From Impatiens glandulifera (Eukaryota > Streptophyta > Magnoliopsida > Ericales > Balsaminaceae), in contig NC_061869.1 in assembly GCF_907164915.1 (NCBI RefSeq), positions 19,011,125 to 19,075,124 on the forward strand: a stretch of DNA of 64,000 nt, read 5' to 3'. Positions 33,680 to 44,185 of the stretch are shown one piece after another. Position numbers and translations under genes: made by a program. Below the pieces are notes generated by a model. The model was not told the DNA's origin and ran no database searches. It saw only the letters and a program-made list of their open reading frames with translations. Position 1 is the stretch's first letter. Every line of letters begins with the position of its first letter.

Positions 33680-33863
33680 AAAAAAGAATAAAAAATAACA
33701 GCTGGACAAAATTTTAACGGCCTTAAAATATTTCTGTTAATTGGAATAAAATTTAGACATTTTGACAAGTTAATATATATAAATAAAATTTTGATACTTA
33801 ATAGATAAATTTGACACATTGCTCCAACTTATACATAAAATTGACATTCTTCCCAATTATCTA

Positions 33864-34060
33864 TATATATCTAATGACTCTTAATTTAAAATATTGGAGG
33901 TGCACAACACGCTCTCTCTCCATAATCATTCACAAAGAAACGTAGTTTCTCTCTCCTAATTTAATTAATATAATTTCTCTCTCCTAATTTAATTATCTTA
34001 ATTATTTTTCCTTTCCTAATTTAACTCATACTAACTTTTTTTTAATTAAATTTTGTTTTC

Positions 34061-34100
<40 letters not shown>

Positions 34101-34344
34101 TATTATTTCATTACCATATATTATCTAAAAAATTATCTATATTAATATTAATTCAAGATATAAACAATTTTTTTATAAACACACCTACCTTCATAAATTT
34201 TATATTTTTATATTTTTATATATACATATATAACCTATATATATATAAATAATTTTTTTTTATAAATGCACTTACATTCATAATTTTATATTTATTTGTT
34301 ACCTTATATATATTATATTATTTTTTATGTATTTCATACATTTT

Positions 34345-34434
<90 letters not shown>

Positions 34435-34594
34435 TTAATATTTTCTTTAAATAATAAATAACTTTAAATAATATTTTCTTTTAATATTTAATAATAAATA
34501 ACTTTTATGTTTATATAAAAATTAGCTAATTGCTAATAAATATTAAATACAAAATATATATATATACATACACAAAATAATAAAATTATTTCAA
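33864..34594. other. AT-rich spacer of block B
   Basis: Simple sequence: TTA repeats (34064-34092), a long AT microsatellite (34351-34428) and AT-rich unique DNA. No gene. Matches 62435-63110 except for microsatellite length. Confidence 0.8.
34351..34428. repeat. (AT)n microsatellite
   Basis: About 39 AT units here, against about 11 at the equivalent site in block B copy 2 (62933-62952). Confidence 0.95.
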
Positions 34595-34695
34595 CAATCA
34601 TAGTTGGTCTAGCGGTTTAAATATTTACATTTCATGCTGAAGACTATATTTCAAATCCCAACACATGCAAATTTATATTTTTATGGCGACACAAC
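34595..34695 (+). repeat. tRNA-like SINE head fragment beside the minisatellite
   Basis: TGGTCTAGCGGTTTAAAT resembles a pol III A box. TATTTCAAATCCCAAC, about 45 bp on, resembles a B box. No tail or target duplication found. Present also at 63112-63210. Confidence 0.4.
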
Positions 34696-34702
34696 TTTTA
34701 GT

Positions 34703-36150
34703 GGTTGGTTTGGCGAACATTTGAAAGTCTGAGGTCTCAAGATGGAGGTCGGGTGGTGGGTAGTTTGTCGAGTGTGAGGTCGGAATTAATGGTTGGTTTG
34801 ACGAGCATTTGAAAATGTGAGGTCAGAAGATGGAGGTCGGGTGATGTGTGGTTTGTGAAGTGTGAGATCGGAATTAATGGTTGGTTTGACGAGCATTTGA
34901 AAGTCTGAGGTCTCGAGATGGATGTCGGGTGGTGGGTAGTTTGTCGAGTATGAGGTTGGAATTAGTGGTTGGTTTGACGAGCATTTGAAAATGTGAGATC
35001 AAGAGATGGGCGTCGGGTGGTGTGTGGTTTGTCGAATGTGAGGTCGGAATTAATGGTTGGTTTGACAAGTATTTGAAAATGTGAGTTCACGAGATGAAGG
35101 TCGGGTGGTGGGTGGTTTGTCGAGTGTGAGGTTGGAATTAGTGGTTGGTTTGACGAGCATTTAAAAGTTTGAGGTCACGAGATGAAGGTCGGTGGTGGGT
35201 GGTTTTTCGAGTGTGAGGTCGGAATTAGTGGTTGATTTGGCGAATATTTGAAAGTGTGAGGTAACGAGATAGAGGTCTGGTGGTGGGTGGTTTGTCAAGT
35301 GTAAGGTTGGAATTAGTGGTTGGTTTGGAAAACATTTGAAAGTTTGAGGTCACGAGATGGAGGTCAGGTGGTGGGTGGTTTGTCGAGTGTAAGGTCGGAA
35401 TTAGTGGTTAGTATGACGAGCATTATGGCAGAATTAGTTGTTGGTTTGGCGAACATGTGAAAGTCTGAGGTCGAGTGGTGGGAGGTTTATCGAGTGTGAG
35501 GTTAAAATTAATTTTGACGAGCATTTGAAAATGTGAGGTTAGGAGATGGAGGTCGGTTGGTGGTGTTTTGTCGAGTGTGAGGTCGAAATTAGTGGTTGGT
35601 TTAACGAGCATTTGAAAAACTGAGGTCTCGAGATGGAGGTCGGGTGGTGGGTAGTTTGTCGAGTGTGAGGTGGAATTGGTGGTTGGTTTGACGAGCATTT
35701 GAAAATGTGAGATCAGGAAATGAACGTCGGGTGGTGTGTGGTTTGTCGAGTGTGAGGTCGTAATTATTGGTTGGTTTGACGAGGATTTGAAAGTGTGAGG
35801 TCACAAGATGGAGGTCGGGTGGTGGGTGGTTTGTCGAGTGTGAGGTTAGGAATTAATGGTTGGTTTAACGAGTATTTAAAAGTGTGAGGTCGCGAGATGG
35901 AGGTCGGGTGGTGGGTGGTTTGTCGAGTGTGAGATCGAAATTAGTGGTTGATATGACGAGAATTTGAAAATATGTGAGGTCACGAGATTAGGTCGGGTGG
36001 TGGGTGATTTGTCGAGTGTGAAGTCGGAATTAGTGGTTGGGTTGACGTGTATTTGAAAGTGTGAGGTCACGAGATGGAAGTCGGGTGGTGGATGGTTTGT
36101 CGAGTGTGAAGTTGGAATTAATGGTTGGTTTGACGAGCATTTGAAAGTGG
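34703..36150. repeat. 88-bp minisatellite array, ~16 units (block B copy 1)
   Basis: Unit starts GGTTGGTTTGACGAGCATTT and contains GGTGGTGGGTGGTTTGTCGA. Unit starts at 34703, 34791 and 34879 confirm the 88-bp period; some later units are shortened. Degenerate related sequence (GAAAAAGTGTGAGTCACAAAATG) continues to about 36500. Minus-strand open stretches (LDKPPTTRP-type peptides) are by-products of the 88-bp period. Confidence 0.95.
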
Positions 36151-36500
36151 TTAGTGTTTAGTTTGACGTTGGATAAGAAGTCTGTGATCAATTGGGATTG
36201 GTTGTTGATTTGTTGAAGTGGGAGTAAAAGAGATGTTGACTAAGATTGGTTAGTAGATTGTCGAGGGATATAGACATGAAAAAGTGAGTCACAAGATTAT
36301 GCTTAGTGGGTGGTTTGCCGAGGTTTAAAAAGACATATGAAAAAGTGTGAGTCACAAAATGATGATCAATTACAGGGTTAGTGGTTGAGTTTGAGCTGTG
36401 TCATTAATTGAGGTCGACTAAGATTGGTGGTGGCTTACTGAAGGGATAAAAAAAATGCATATGAAAAAGTGTGAGTCACAAAATGAGGGTCAATTGAGAA

Positions 36501-39059
36501 GTTAAGTGGATGCCGAATGAATAATATATATATATAAATATTAAGTTTAATATTAAGTTTAAGATTAAACTTAATTTTATCTAAAAATATTTATAAATAA
36601 ATAATATTTTATATATAATCTTATCTGGGCAAATGCATAGAATTCTTGCTAGTTTAATTAATAGTGTATATATGATCAATAAATAGTTATTAATTTTGGC
36701 CAAATCTAATATTTAAGGCTAATCAAAACATAACATTGATTTATTAAGACGGCCAGGGCAGATGATGAGAAATTGTCAAAAGATTCAAGTTGGTTATTAT
36801 ATTAATTAATTAAAATGATATTGATTTTTATTTATCAGAATATTAATTACAAGAATAATTAAATGTTTGTTATATTCTCGTGTTACATGTGTTAATCTTG
36901 TTATTATACATGTAGTATTATTATATATATATACACGGTTGATTTATGTGATATTCAACCATACATGCGCTCAATTTCTTTATAAATAATAATAAAAGTG
37001 TTAGTAAGGTAGATGAGTACCCTTGTTAGAGAAGAAAAGTGTTTTAAGTTTGATTTCATTTTTTATTGTTTGATGACAAAAGAAGTGCCCCTTAGAATCT
37101 TTAAATACAATTTTACCTAGAAATCATGTTTTCCATCCTCCCGCCACCCCAAAAAATAAATTAATTAAATGTGCAATAGTGCAATACCCATGTTTGAACC
37201 ATATATTTAATATACGAGGGATTAATCTAACTAAAATAGATTTATTAAAAATAAATTAAAAATATCAAATAAACTCTTAATCTGGTTCTTATCATCTATC
37301 TCTCAATATTCTTTTTGTTTTGCTCGTGTGTGTTAAATTATATTTTTTCTCAACAAAATCATTCCCTACAATTTTGCCTAGAAATTCACGAGAAACAACC
37401 TTATATTTGGGCCGACTAAGACCACACCCTTGTTCACAACACTCAAAAAAAATAAGTGAACTAATATAAAATTATTATATTTATTAAATATAACCTAAGA
37501 TATACCTAATTAAATATAAAATAAGAACAAATTTATTTATTTTTCTCTTAGTTACCCAAATAGTTACTTATTTTTTACTTTTTATCCTTCTCCTTTCCTG
37601 AGATTTAATAATGAAACATATGTGAGATTTGTAGCTTGTTAAAGGTAATTAATGAGTATTAACTAGTAACCATATATATTTTAACCTATTATGTCAACCG
37701 AGTAGAAATAATATTATGCAAGAGATCAAGCTGAAATAAGGGCTAACTATATATGGGGATCTTTCCAACTTATTTCAAAAAACTAAATTTTGATTTCAAA
37801 AGAAAAAAAAAGAATACCAACCATATTTTATACTAAACCTTAATTTATTATTTAAAAAGGAAAAATGTTATTGAAACAACAAATTAAAGTGGATTTTGGT
37901 TTTAGATATAAAGATAATGAGAATATATTATTTGGTTGGATAAAATTCAAGTTTTAGTTGATTCAAATTAATACAATTACAATTTTTTTTTTATCCAGCT
38001 ACCAATTTTAAATGGAAGATAGAACTCACTCAGATATAATCTTTAACCAAACAAAATATAACAGCTACTACAAAAATATCATTTTTCAGTATAATCCTTA
38101 TACTATAAATCAAATATATATATTAGGAAACCGCTTTAATTTCTTAGATCTTTCTTGCTATATTAATTAATCCTCACACGAGGGGGCAAACATTTAGAAT
38201 GAGCTAACTTTTAACCCAATTGATAAATGATTCAAAAGCCATATCTATAGACCTATATCATATATGACCTAGGCAAGACTGAGTAACGTCCCTTAGGATT
38301 GGGGGTGTCCTAGGAAAAAATAATTTTATTATTATTTTTTTAACAAATATATGAATACAGGCTAACTTTGCTTATACTTTTTTATTTTTTATTGAATATA
38401 AACGGTATTCACCAAAGTTATATGAATTATATAATTTCTAAAATAATAGTTCAAAATAACCTAGATGGAGAAGTTAGATACCGTATTTTCCATTGCAATG
38501 AAACTTATACAAAAAATAGTTATTCCTTACAATAGAATTATATATAAATTTGGATTAAAAAATATAATTGATAAAAATATAAAAAAATTTATATTAAAAT
38601 GAAAAGTAAAAATTCACTGAAGAAGAAACATAATTAATAGGGTTAAAATATAATGTAGAAGTGGGAGTAAAAATTATAGGAAGATAATCCAACTAATCAT
38701 TTTTAGGATGAGCATTTATACGCATTAATTCGTAATTCAAATTTTAATTTGAATTGAAATTGAATTGAAATTGAATTAAATTGAGTATTTATCAAACTAA
38801 AAAATTTATATATATTTATATATTTTCATATCATAATCTTTTATTTTGTATTTATAGGAACTATCAAACAATATTTAATTAATTAAAAATGTTTAATTAG
38901 CAAATATAAATTTATTGACTACATTATCTTATCATTATTATAAAAAAAATTAAGTATAACAAAATGTATTATGATGCGGTAATCGATTCGAACAGAACTG
39001 ATTTGTACGGTTTTTCCTCCGACTAGGGATCGATTATGGTATGAATGATGAAATGTCAA
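36501..39059. other. AT-rich intergenic sequence
   Basis: No gene or defined element. Many A/T tracts and short AATTGAAATTG repeats (38735-38785). Confidence 0.6.
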
Positions 39060-39107
39060 CCCTTTAACTATTAGAAAATTTGAGATTGTAAATTTAAATT
39101 TAAATTA

Positions 39108-39154
<47 letters not shown>

Positions 39155-39900
39155 TTATTTATTTATATAAGCTTGTGACCCGGGCTATAATTTGTATATT
39201 GACCAATATTTTATCCATACTTATTTAAATTCAAATAAAGATTCAAAACTAATGTGAATATCTAACATTCATCATTAAAAGATATTAATAAATATAAATG
39301 TTATGAATATGAAATGATGTATTATCTAATTAATAAAACAAATATAGGTTTTAAATTTTATTTTATCCTCTAACATTTAAAAAAATCAAACTTACTAAAA
39401 AACAAAAAAATTAATAAGCATTTAAGGCTTAATTAAGTTCCTTAAAATACAAAGAATGATAAGCACATAACTAACTCACCGACCTACAAGTGTCATCTTC
39501 ACAACCTTATTCAAATACGCACCAACATATACCATCATCGCATTTAAACACTCACCCTCAATTATTACATATTAAACTCTAATCTTACATATTAAACTCT
39601 TTTAAATTCACAATCATTAGGATTCGAATATTAGTCTTTAAGTATAAAATGTGGACACTTTCAATATTAGATAACTTGTGATGGTTAAATTCAATTTATA
39701 ATTTTATATATATATATATATTTTTTATGAAAAATTTTCTCATGAATTAATTCGTAAATTAAACCATATTATATCCATACTCATTTACACTCAAATAGAG
39801 ATTTAATATAGATATGAAAATTTAACAACCATCACTAAACAAATAATTTAAAATACTTAAATCCGACCATCGAATATCAACGAATATCGGGTATACGGGT
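39060..39900. repeat. Dispersed repeat family X, two degenerate units
   Basis: Units about 600 bp apart share GACCCGGGCTATAATTTGTA / AATTAATTCGTAAATTAAAC, then CCATACTCATTTACACTCAA and GATTTAA..., then a (TA)n-flanked block. Two further units occur at 43130-44060. No coding capacity; class not identified. Confidence 0.6.
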
Positions 39901-40517
39901 AATATTGTCATCCTAGTTGGAGTTATAATTGAATCAACACATTCAACAATAATTTGAACACATTCAAATAAACCAATAATCAATCACACTATAATTAAAG
40001 GACTTTACCGAATTTCATGCCATGAGTGTTTTACATCAACACCTTCATAAAACAAAATTAAATTTAAATATAAAATTTAAACGACACAAATTCTAATAAA
40101 GAATTTGAAATTTATACTAATCTTTCTAAGAAACTTTAAAATTATAGTATTGACAATGGATGCTAGGCTTAAAAAAGTAGGATTTACCGTTTTCCTAGTC
40201 TATTTTTTTCATTTTCTTGGTCATGCATAAATAAAAGTAGTATCTTTTTTTATAATTGACCCAACTATACACCAAAAGCTAACCTTAGAGGAATCTACAC
40301 ATAGACATGCCCCTTCCAAGGTGTAAAGCCAACACAATAAGTCCTCAAGCCCAGCACAAACTTGAGTAATGATTCCATGTTTCCACACGGTTGTCATGTG
40401 CCATAAATGAATGTTCCTCCTCCATTATGCCCAAGTCCGTCTAGTTCATTTTTGGGGCCCTGGGCGATCTAAGATTTGGATTGTCATGTGCCATGAACGT
40501 TCCTCCTTACTTAAGCC

Positions 40518-40528
40518 CTATATAAATC
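40518..40528 (+). promoter_or_regulatory. TATA box of the 40.6-kb small gene
   Basis: CTATATAAATC, about 110 bp upstream of the ATG at 40635, in a C-rich stretch unlike the surrounding AT-rich DNA. Confidence 0.5.
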
Positions 40529-40634
40529 CACTACCAGACAGTTAGTTTTCTAAACACCAACAAATTAAACACAATAAAGAAATCCTAACCTCTTTTCACC
40601 ATTCTGCAGCTCTTTTTTGTTGTCTAAATCCAGG

Positions 40635-40831
40635 ATGGCTCTAATAGTTCTTAACTCCAAATTGATGAGTTTTAGGTGCAAGAAGAAATGAGACGGAGAT
40701 AATGACGGTGACCTGGGATACCCATGATATGTTTGGAAGGAGGTGGGGACGATGATGATGGAGATTACGATTTTACTCCAGCTTGCCTGATTAAGGAATT
40801 AGAGTTTCATATTGTAATATTCATCCATTGA
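40635..40831 (+). pseudogene. Broken small-protein gene (acidic, GDYDFTPAC motif)
   Basis: ATG GCT ... encodes MALIVLNSKLMSFRCKKK and then hits TGA. The same frame goes on as DGDNDGDLGYP. After a one-base shift at about 40723 an open frame continues MICLEGGGDDDDGDYDFTPACLIKELEFH to TGA at 40829. AATAAA follows at 40833. TATA, leader, coding-like sequence and polyadenylation signal are in proper order, so this looks like a former host gene for a ~65-70 aa protein. I do not recognise the family with certainty. Confidence 0.45.
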
Positions 40832-41380
40832 CAATAAATGTAGCACTTTGGAAACTTATATTTTTGTATTATTATTATTATTGTTATACTTAAACTTAAG
40901 CAATTCAATTATATTATGTTGCATAAACTTTATTAAATATATATATATATATATATATAAATTACCTTCTGAGTTTTGACCTTTTATTCTACTCTCTCTT
41001 TTTTGGCAACTTGGACTTCAATGTATTAAAACTTCAACTGCATTCTAACAATACAATCATATGCAGCATATCCTAGAAAAATTGCAAAATTAAAGATGCT
41101 TGCAATTTCATCATTTTATTCTTAGAAAAGATAAATTAGAAAAAAAAATTAAGAGGAGAGCTTTGAAAAAAATTATGATTAGAGACGTCACTCATTTTCT
41201 CTTTAACTACGTGAAAACTGAAAAAAATACATAAAACAAGTATATATATATATATAGAAACACTTTAGAGAGGACTATGTCCCATACACAAAATTAGTGG
41301 TAAAGAAATAAAATGGATGAAATTGGCATCTATTCTTGTTTTTTACAGCCTCTGGATCTATTTAAATATGTAGTTGGGCA

Positions 41381-41914
41381 TAGGGATATAAACGAGCCGA
41401 ACCGAGCTCAAATTAGCACTGGATTGAGTTCAGCTTGACTCGTTTTCTATTGGTTTGGCTTGATCTCGAGCTCGATCGGTCTTTCAATATGAAGCTCGAA
41501 CTTGACTCGATCATATAACCATAGGTTCGAGTTCGACACGAAAGGCTTGAATTTAAATATATTTATATATTAATTTCTTATATTAAAAGAAACATAATGA
41601 AAATCGAGAGTCTATTCATCGGTCCGTACAACCCTCCGCGTATTATTTTTGTTTTACGCCCCGTAATTCTTTCTCAGTCAGGACTTGGTTCACGTAAGAA
41701 TGAACGTATTGGTTCGCGTAAGAATATAATTAAAAAAATTATATTATTAGGCTTGAAAAAGTTTGACGAACCATCAAGTGAGTCTTACCTAATCTCGAAT
41801 TCGGCACTAATCTTAAACAAGTTGGCTCGAGCTCGGCTTTAATTCGATTGTGACCGAACTCAAATCGAACTTTGACCGGTCCACTCACGAGCAACTCGAC
41901 TCATTTACCCCCTA
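41381..41914. mobile_element. hAT-type MITE rich in GAGCTCGA/CGAACTCGA (534 bp)
   Basis: Ends TAGGGATATAAACGAGCCGA and, inverted, TAGGGGGTAAATGAGTCGAG. The flanks GTTGGGCA / GTTGGACC match at 6 of 8. The same TAGGG-type ends as the giant palindrome at 5447 suggest a shared hAT transposase. No real gene; an 81-codon open stretch inside is chance. Confidence 0.75.
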
Positions 41915-41961
41915 GTTGGACCTCGACCAACTGTCATTTGTATTTTGGTGGACCATTTGTT

Positions 41962-42118
41962 TTTTTTGGGAAAAAAAATGGGACAACGGATTAAGTATGT
42001 AGCCCGTAAACACATTTAATCATTTAACTAGGCGCAGAATTTGCCGCCCGACGGGCTCGAACCCAGGAACTTAGGATTGGTATTCACCTCTTTTTGCCGC
42101 TAGGCTAGAAGAGAGGAC
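41962..42118 (-). mobile_element. tRNA-derived SINE with 14-bp target duplication
   Basis: On minus: A box TAGCCTAGCGGC, then B box GGGTTCGAGCCCG about 43 bp later, a ~60-bp body ending GTTGTCCCATTTTTTTTCCC, and a tail of A residues (plus-strand poly-T at 41960-41967). Flanks: GTGGACCATTTGTT at 41948-41961 and 42119-42132, exact. A 5'-incomplete relative lies at 44061-44182. Confidence 0.88.
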
Positions 42119-42936
42119 GTGGACCATTTGTTAGACATGTCTCAAAAGAAAGCCCAAACTAGAAGCAATGATGGACAAAAAGAAAGAAAACAGCTCATTG
42201 CATTTTGTTTCCTTCTATTTCTTATTTTCAGTAAAAATATATTAAAAAAAATAATCACTTTTTTTACATTTAAGATTATATATATATATATATATATATT
42301 AACTTATGTGTATAAAAATAATATTCCTATTAATTATTATGTCATATTAACTAATATTCAAAAACATTTAGTTTTATTTGAATATCTTAGGACAACAATT
42401 ATGTGTAAAGTTGTTTAAATAATCATATGCACACACTAAACACAGTTACTAGTTTAATAATAATCAAGTAAATCACCGTATCAATCTTTGCTCATAAGAT
42501 CAATGATATATTATGCTTCTAAAATATCAAGTTAAAGAGTCTATATTACGTCTACTGAACGCAATAAAAATTAAAAAAAAAAATAGGTTGAAGAGTCTTT
42601 ATTGAAATTAGTCAAATATCACAATTTAATCGATTAGTAAATGTCATAATGGCGTGATCTACGATCGAAGGAGTCAAAAACGAAGATCATCTTTCTCTTT
42701 TGCGTCTATCAACAGAAGAAAAAGATTCTCTAATGCGCATACGGAATGAAGAGTCTCTACGCGATCCAAGAAAAAAATACGCACCGAACCGAAGAACTTC
42801 GATTAAAGCAATTTTGGACAATTGATTTCTCACAAATAATTTTGTCAAATTCATACCCACATATACCATAATTATTGACATTTAAATATTAACTCTCAAA
42901 CTCGCACTAATTGAGATTCAAACTCTAGTGTCTGCA

Positions 42937-43019
42937 TATATATATATGTGTCTGCATATATATATATGTATATGTATATATATATATGTATATGTATATA
43001 TATATATGTATATGTATAT

Positions 43020-43098
<79 letters not shown>
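42937..43098. repeat. Compound (TA)n / TATATGTA microsatellite
   Basis: Two GTGTCTGCATATATATATAT units, four ~20-bp TATGTATATATATATATGTA units, then more than 60 bp of pure TA. Open stretches here encode only Tyr/Ile repeats. Confidence 0.95.
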
Positions 43099-43103
<5 letters not shown>

Positions 43104-43129
43104 TCTAAAATTTGCACCACATGTACCAC

Positions 43130-44060
43130 CGTCGTCATTTAAATTTTATGACATCCACTCTTAAATTCGTAACATTTAATATTTGAATTATGGTATCAAG
43201 TGTGAAATATGAATATTTTAATTATTAGACAATTTGTAAATGTTAGATTTAATTTATAATTGTACGTAAGCTTTTGACCCACGCTTTAATTCGTATATTA
43301 ACCAATATATTATCCATACTTATTTATACTTAAATGAAGATTTAAAACAAATGTGAATATTTAATATTCATCACTAAAAGTCAATAATAAATATAATGTT
43401 ATAGATGTGAAATGATGTGTTATGTAATTAATAAAAAAAAGTTTAGGTCTTAAATTTTTTATATCCTCTAACATTTAAAAAATATATATATAATTAATGA
43501 TCATTTAAGGCTTAAGTTGCTTGAAATAGTATTAGTAGTATGATTGATCAAACAAATAACAAACTCACCGAATTAGAAGACTTCATTTCAAACAATTTAG
43601 GATAGATGGTTTCTCAGTTTGTCTCACATGTAGCTCAATTCTAACTGGTTTGTTTACCGACCTATAATTATCATCATCACACAACCCTTGTTAAATATGC
43701 AACAATATATACCATCATCTTATTTAAACAATCACTCTTAATTTTACATTAATTGAGATTCGAACTCTAGTCTCAACACATTTAACTCTCTCAAATTCGC
43801 ACACACATATAACACCATCATTGTTAATTAAATTTTATGATACCCACTTTCAAACTCGCAAAATTAGGATTCGAACATTGGTTAAATATGAAATGTGAAC
43901 ATTTTAACTATTATCTTTTATGATTGTTGAATTAAATTTATAATTTTGTGTATATAAATATATTTTTTTTTATGAAAACTTTTTGACCCGCGGGTTAATT
44001 CGTAAATTAAATAATATGTTATCAATACTCATTTACACACAAATAGAGATTTAAAAATAA
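43130..44060. repeat. Dispersed repeat family X, second locus
   Basis: Two degenerate units matching 39060-39900: GACCCACGCTTTAATTCGTA at 43277 and GACCCGCGGGTTAATTCGTA at about 43985, each followed by the CCATACTTATTTA / CAATACTCATTTACAC block. Confidence 0.6.
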
Positions 44061-44182
44061 ATGGGACAACAAATTAAGTATGTAGCCCGCAAACACACTT
44101 AACCATTTAATCCGGCGCAGAACGTGTCGCATGACGGGCTCGAACCCAGGAACTTAGGGTTGGTATCCACCTCTTGTTGTAG
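44061..44182 (-). mobile_element. SINE copy, 5'-truncated
   Basis: About 80-85% identical by eye to the SINE at 41962-42118, with B box GGGTTCGAGCCCGTC. It loses similarity within the A-box region where the LINE begins. Confidence 0.75.
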
Positions 44183-44185
44183 TAC

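Larger units (their letters stand above)
29975..33854. mobile_element. Old MULE-like element holding nested hAT and MULE insertions
   Basis: Bases 29975-30135 (AAAATGTCAATTTTATGCG... to GTTAAAATTTT) are the inverse of 33690-33854 (...AAATTGACATTCTTCCC). The flanks AATTATGTC (29966-29974) and AATTATCTA (33855-33863) match at 7 of 9 positions, as for a decayed Mutator target duplication. The interior is dominated by later insertions. The right end also exists in block B copy 2 at about 61480. Confidence 0.55.
31978..36150. repeat. Segmental duplication block B, copy 1
   Basis: Collinear with 60916-64000, beginning inside the hAT transposase remnant (AAAAATTATTGAGAAAGTTG) and running into the 88-bp minisatellite. 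It differs by a 1.3-kb MULE-like insertion here (32374-33679) and a 0.93-kb one in the other copy (61497-62425). The second copy runs off the window. Confidence 0.92.

Noticed and set aside
34874..36070. Minus-strand open frames of 64-91 codons with LDKPPTTRP repeats
   Set aside because: Produced by the 88-bp minisatellite period; no conserved start, no domain, and they shift frame between units.
42896..43164. Tyr/Ile-repeat open frames on both strands
   Set aside because: Pure translation of the TA microsatellite.
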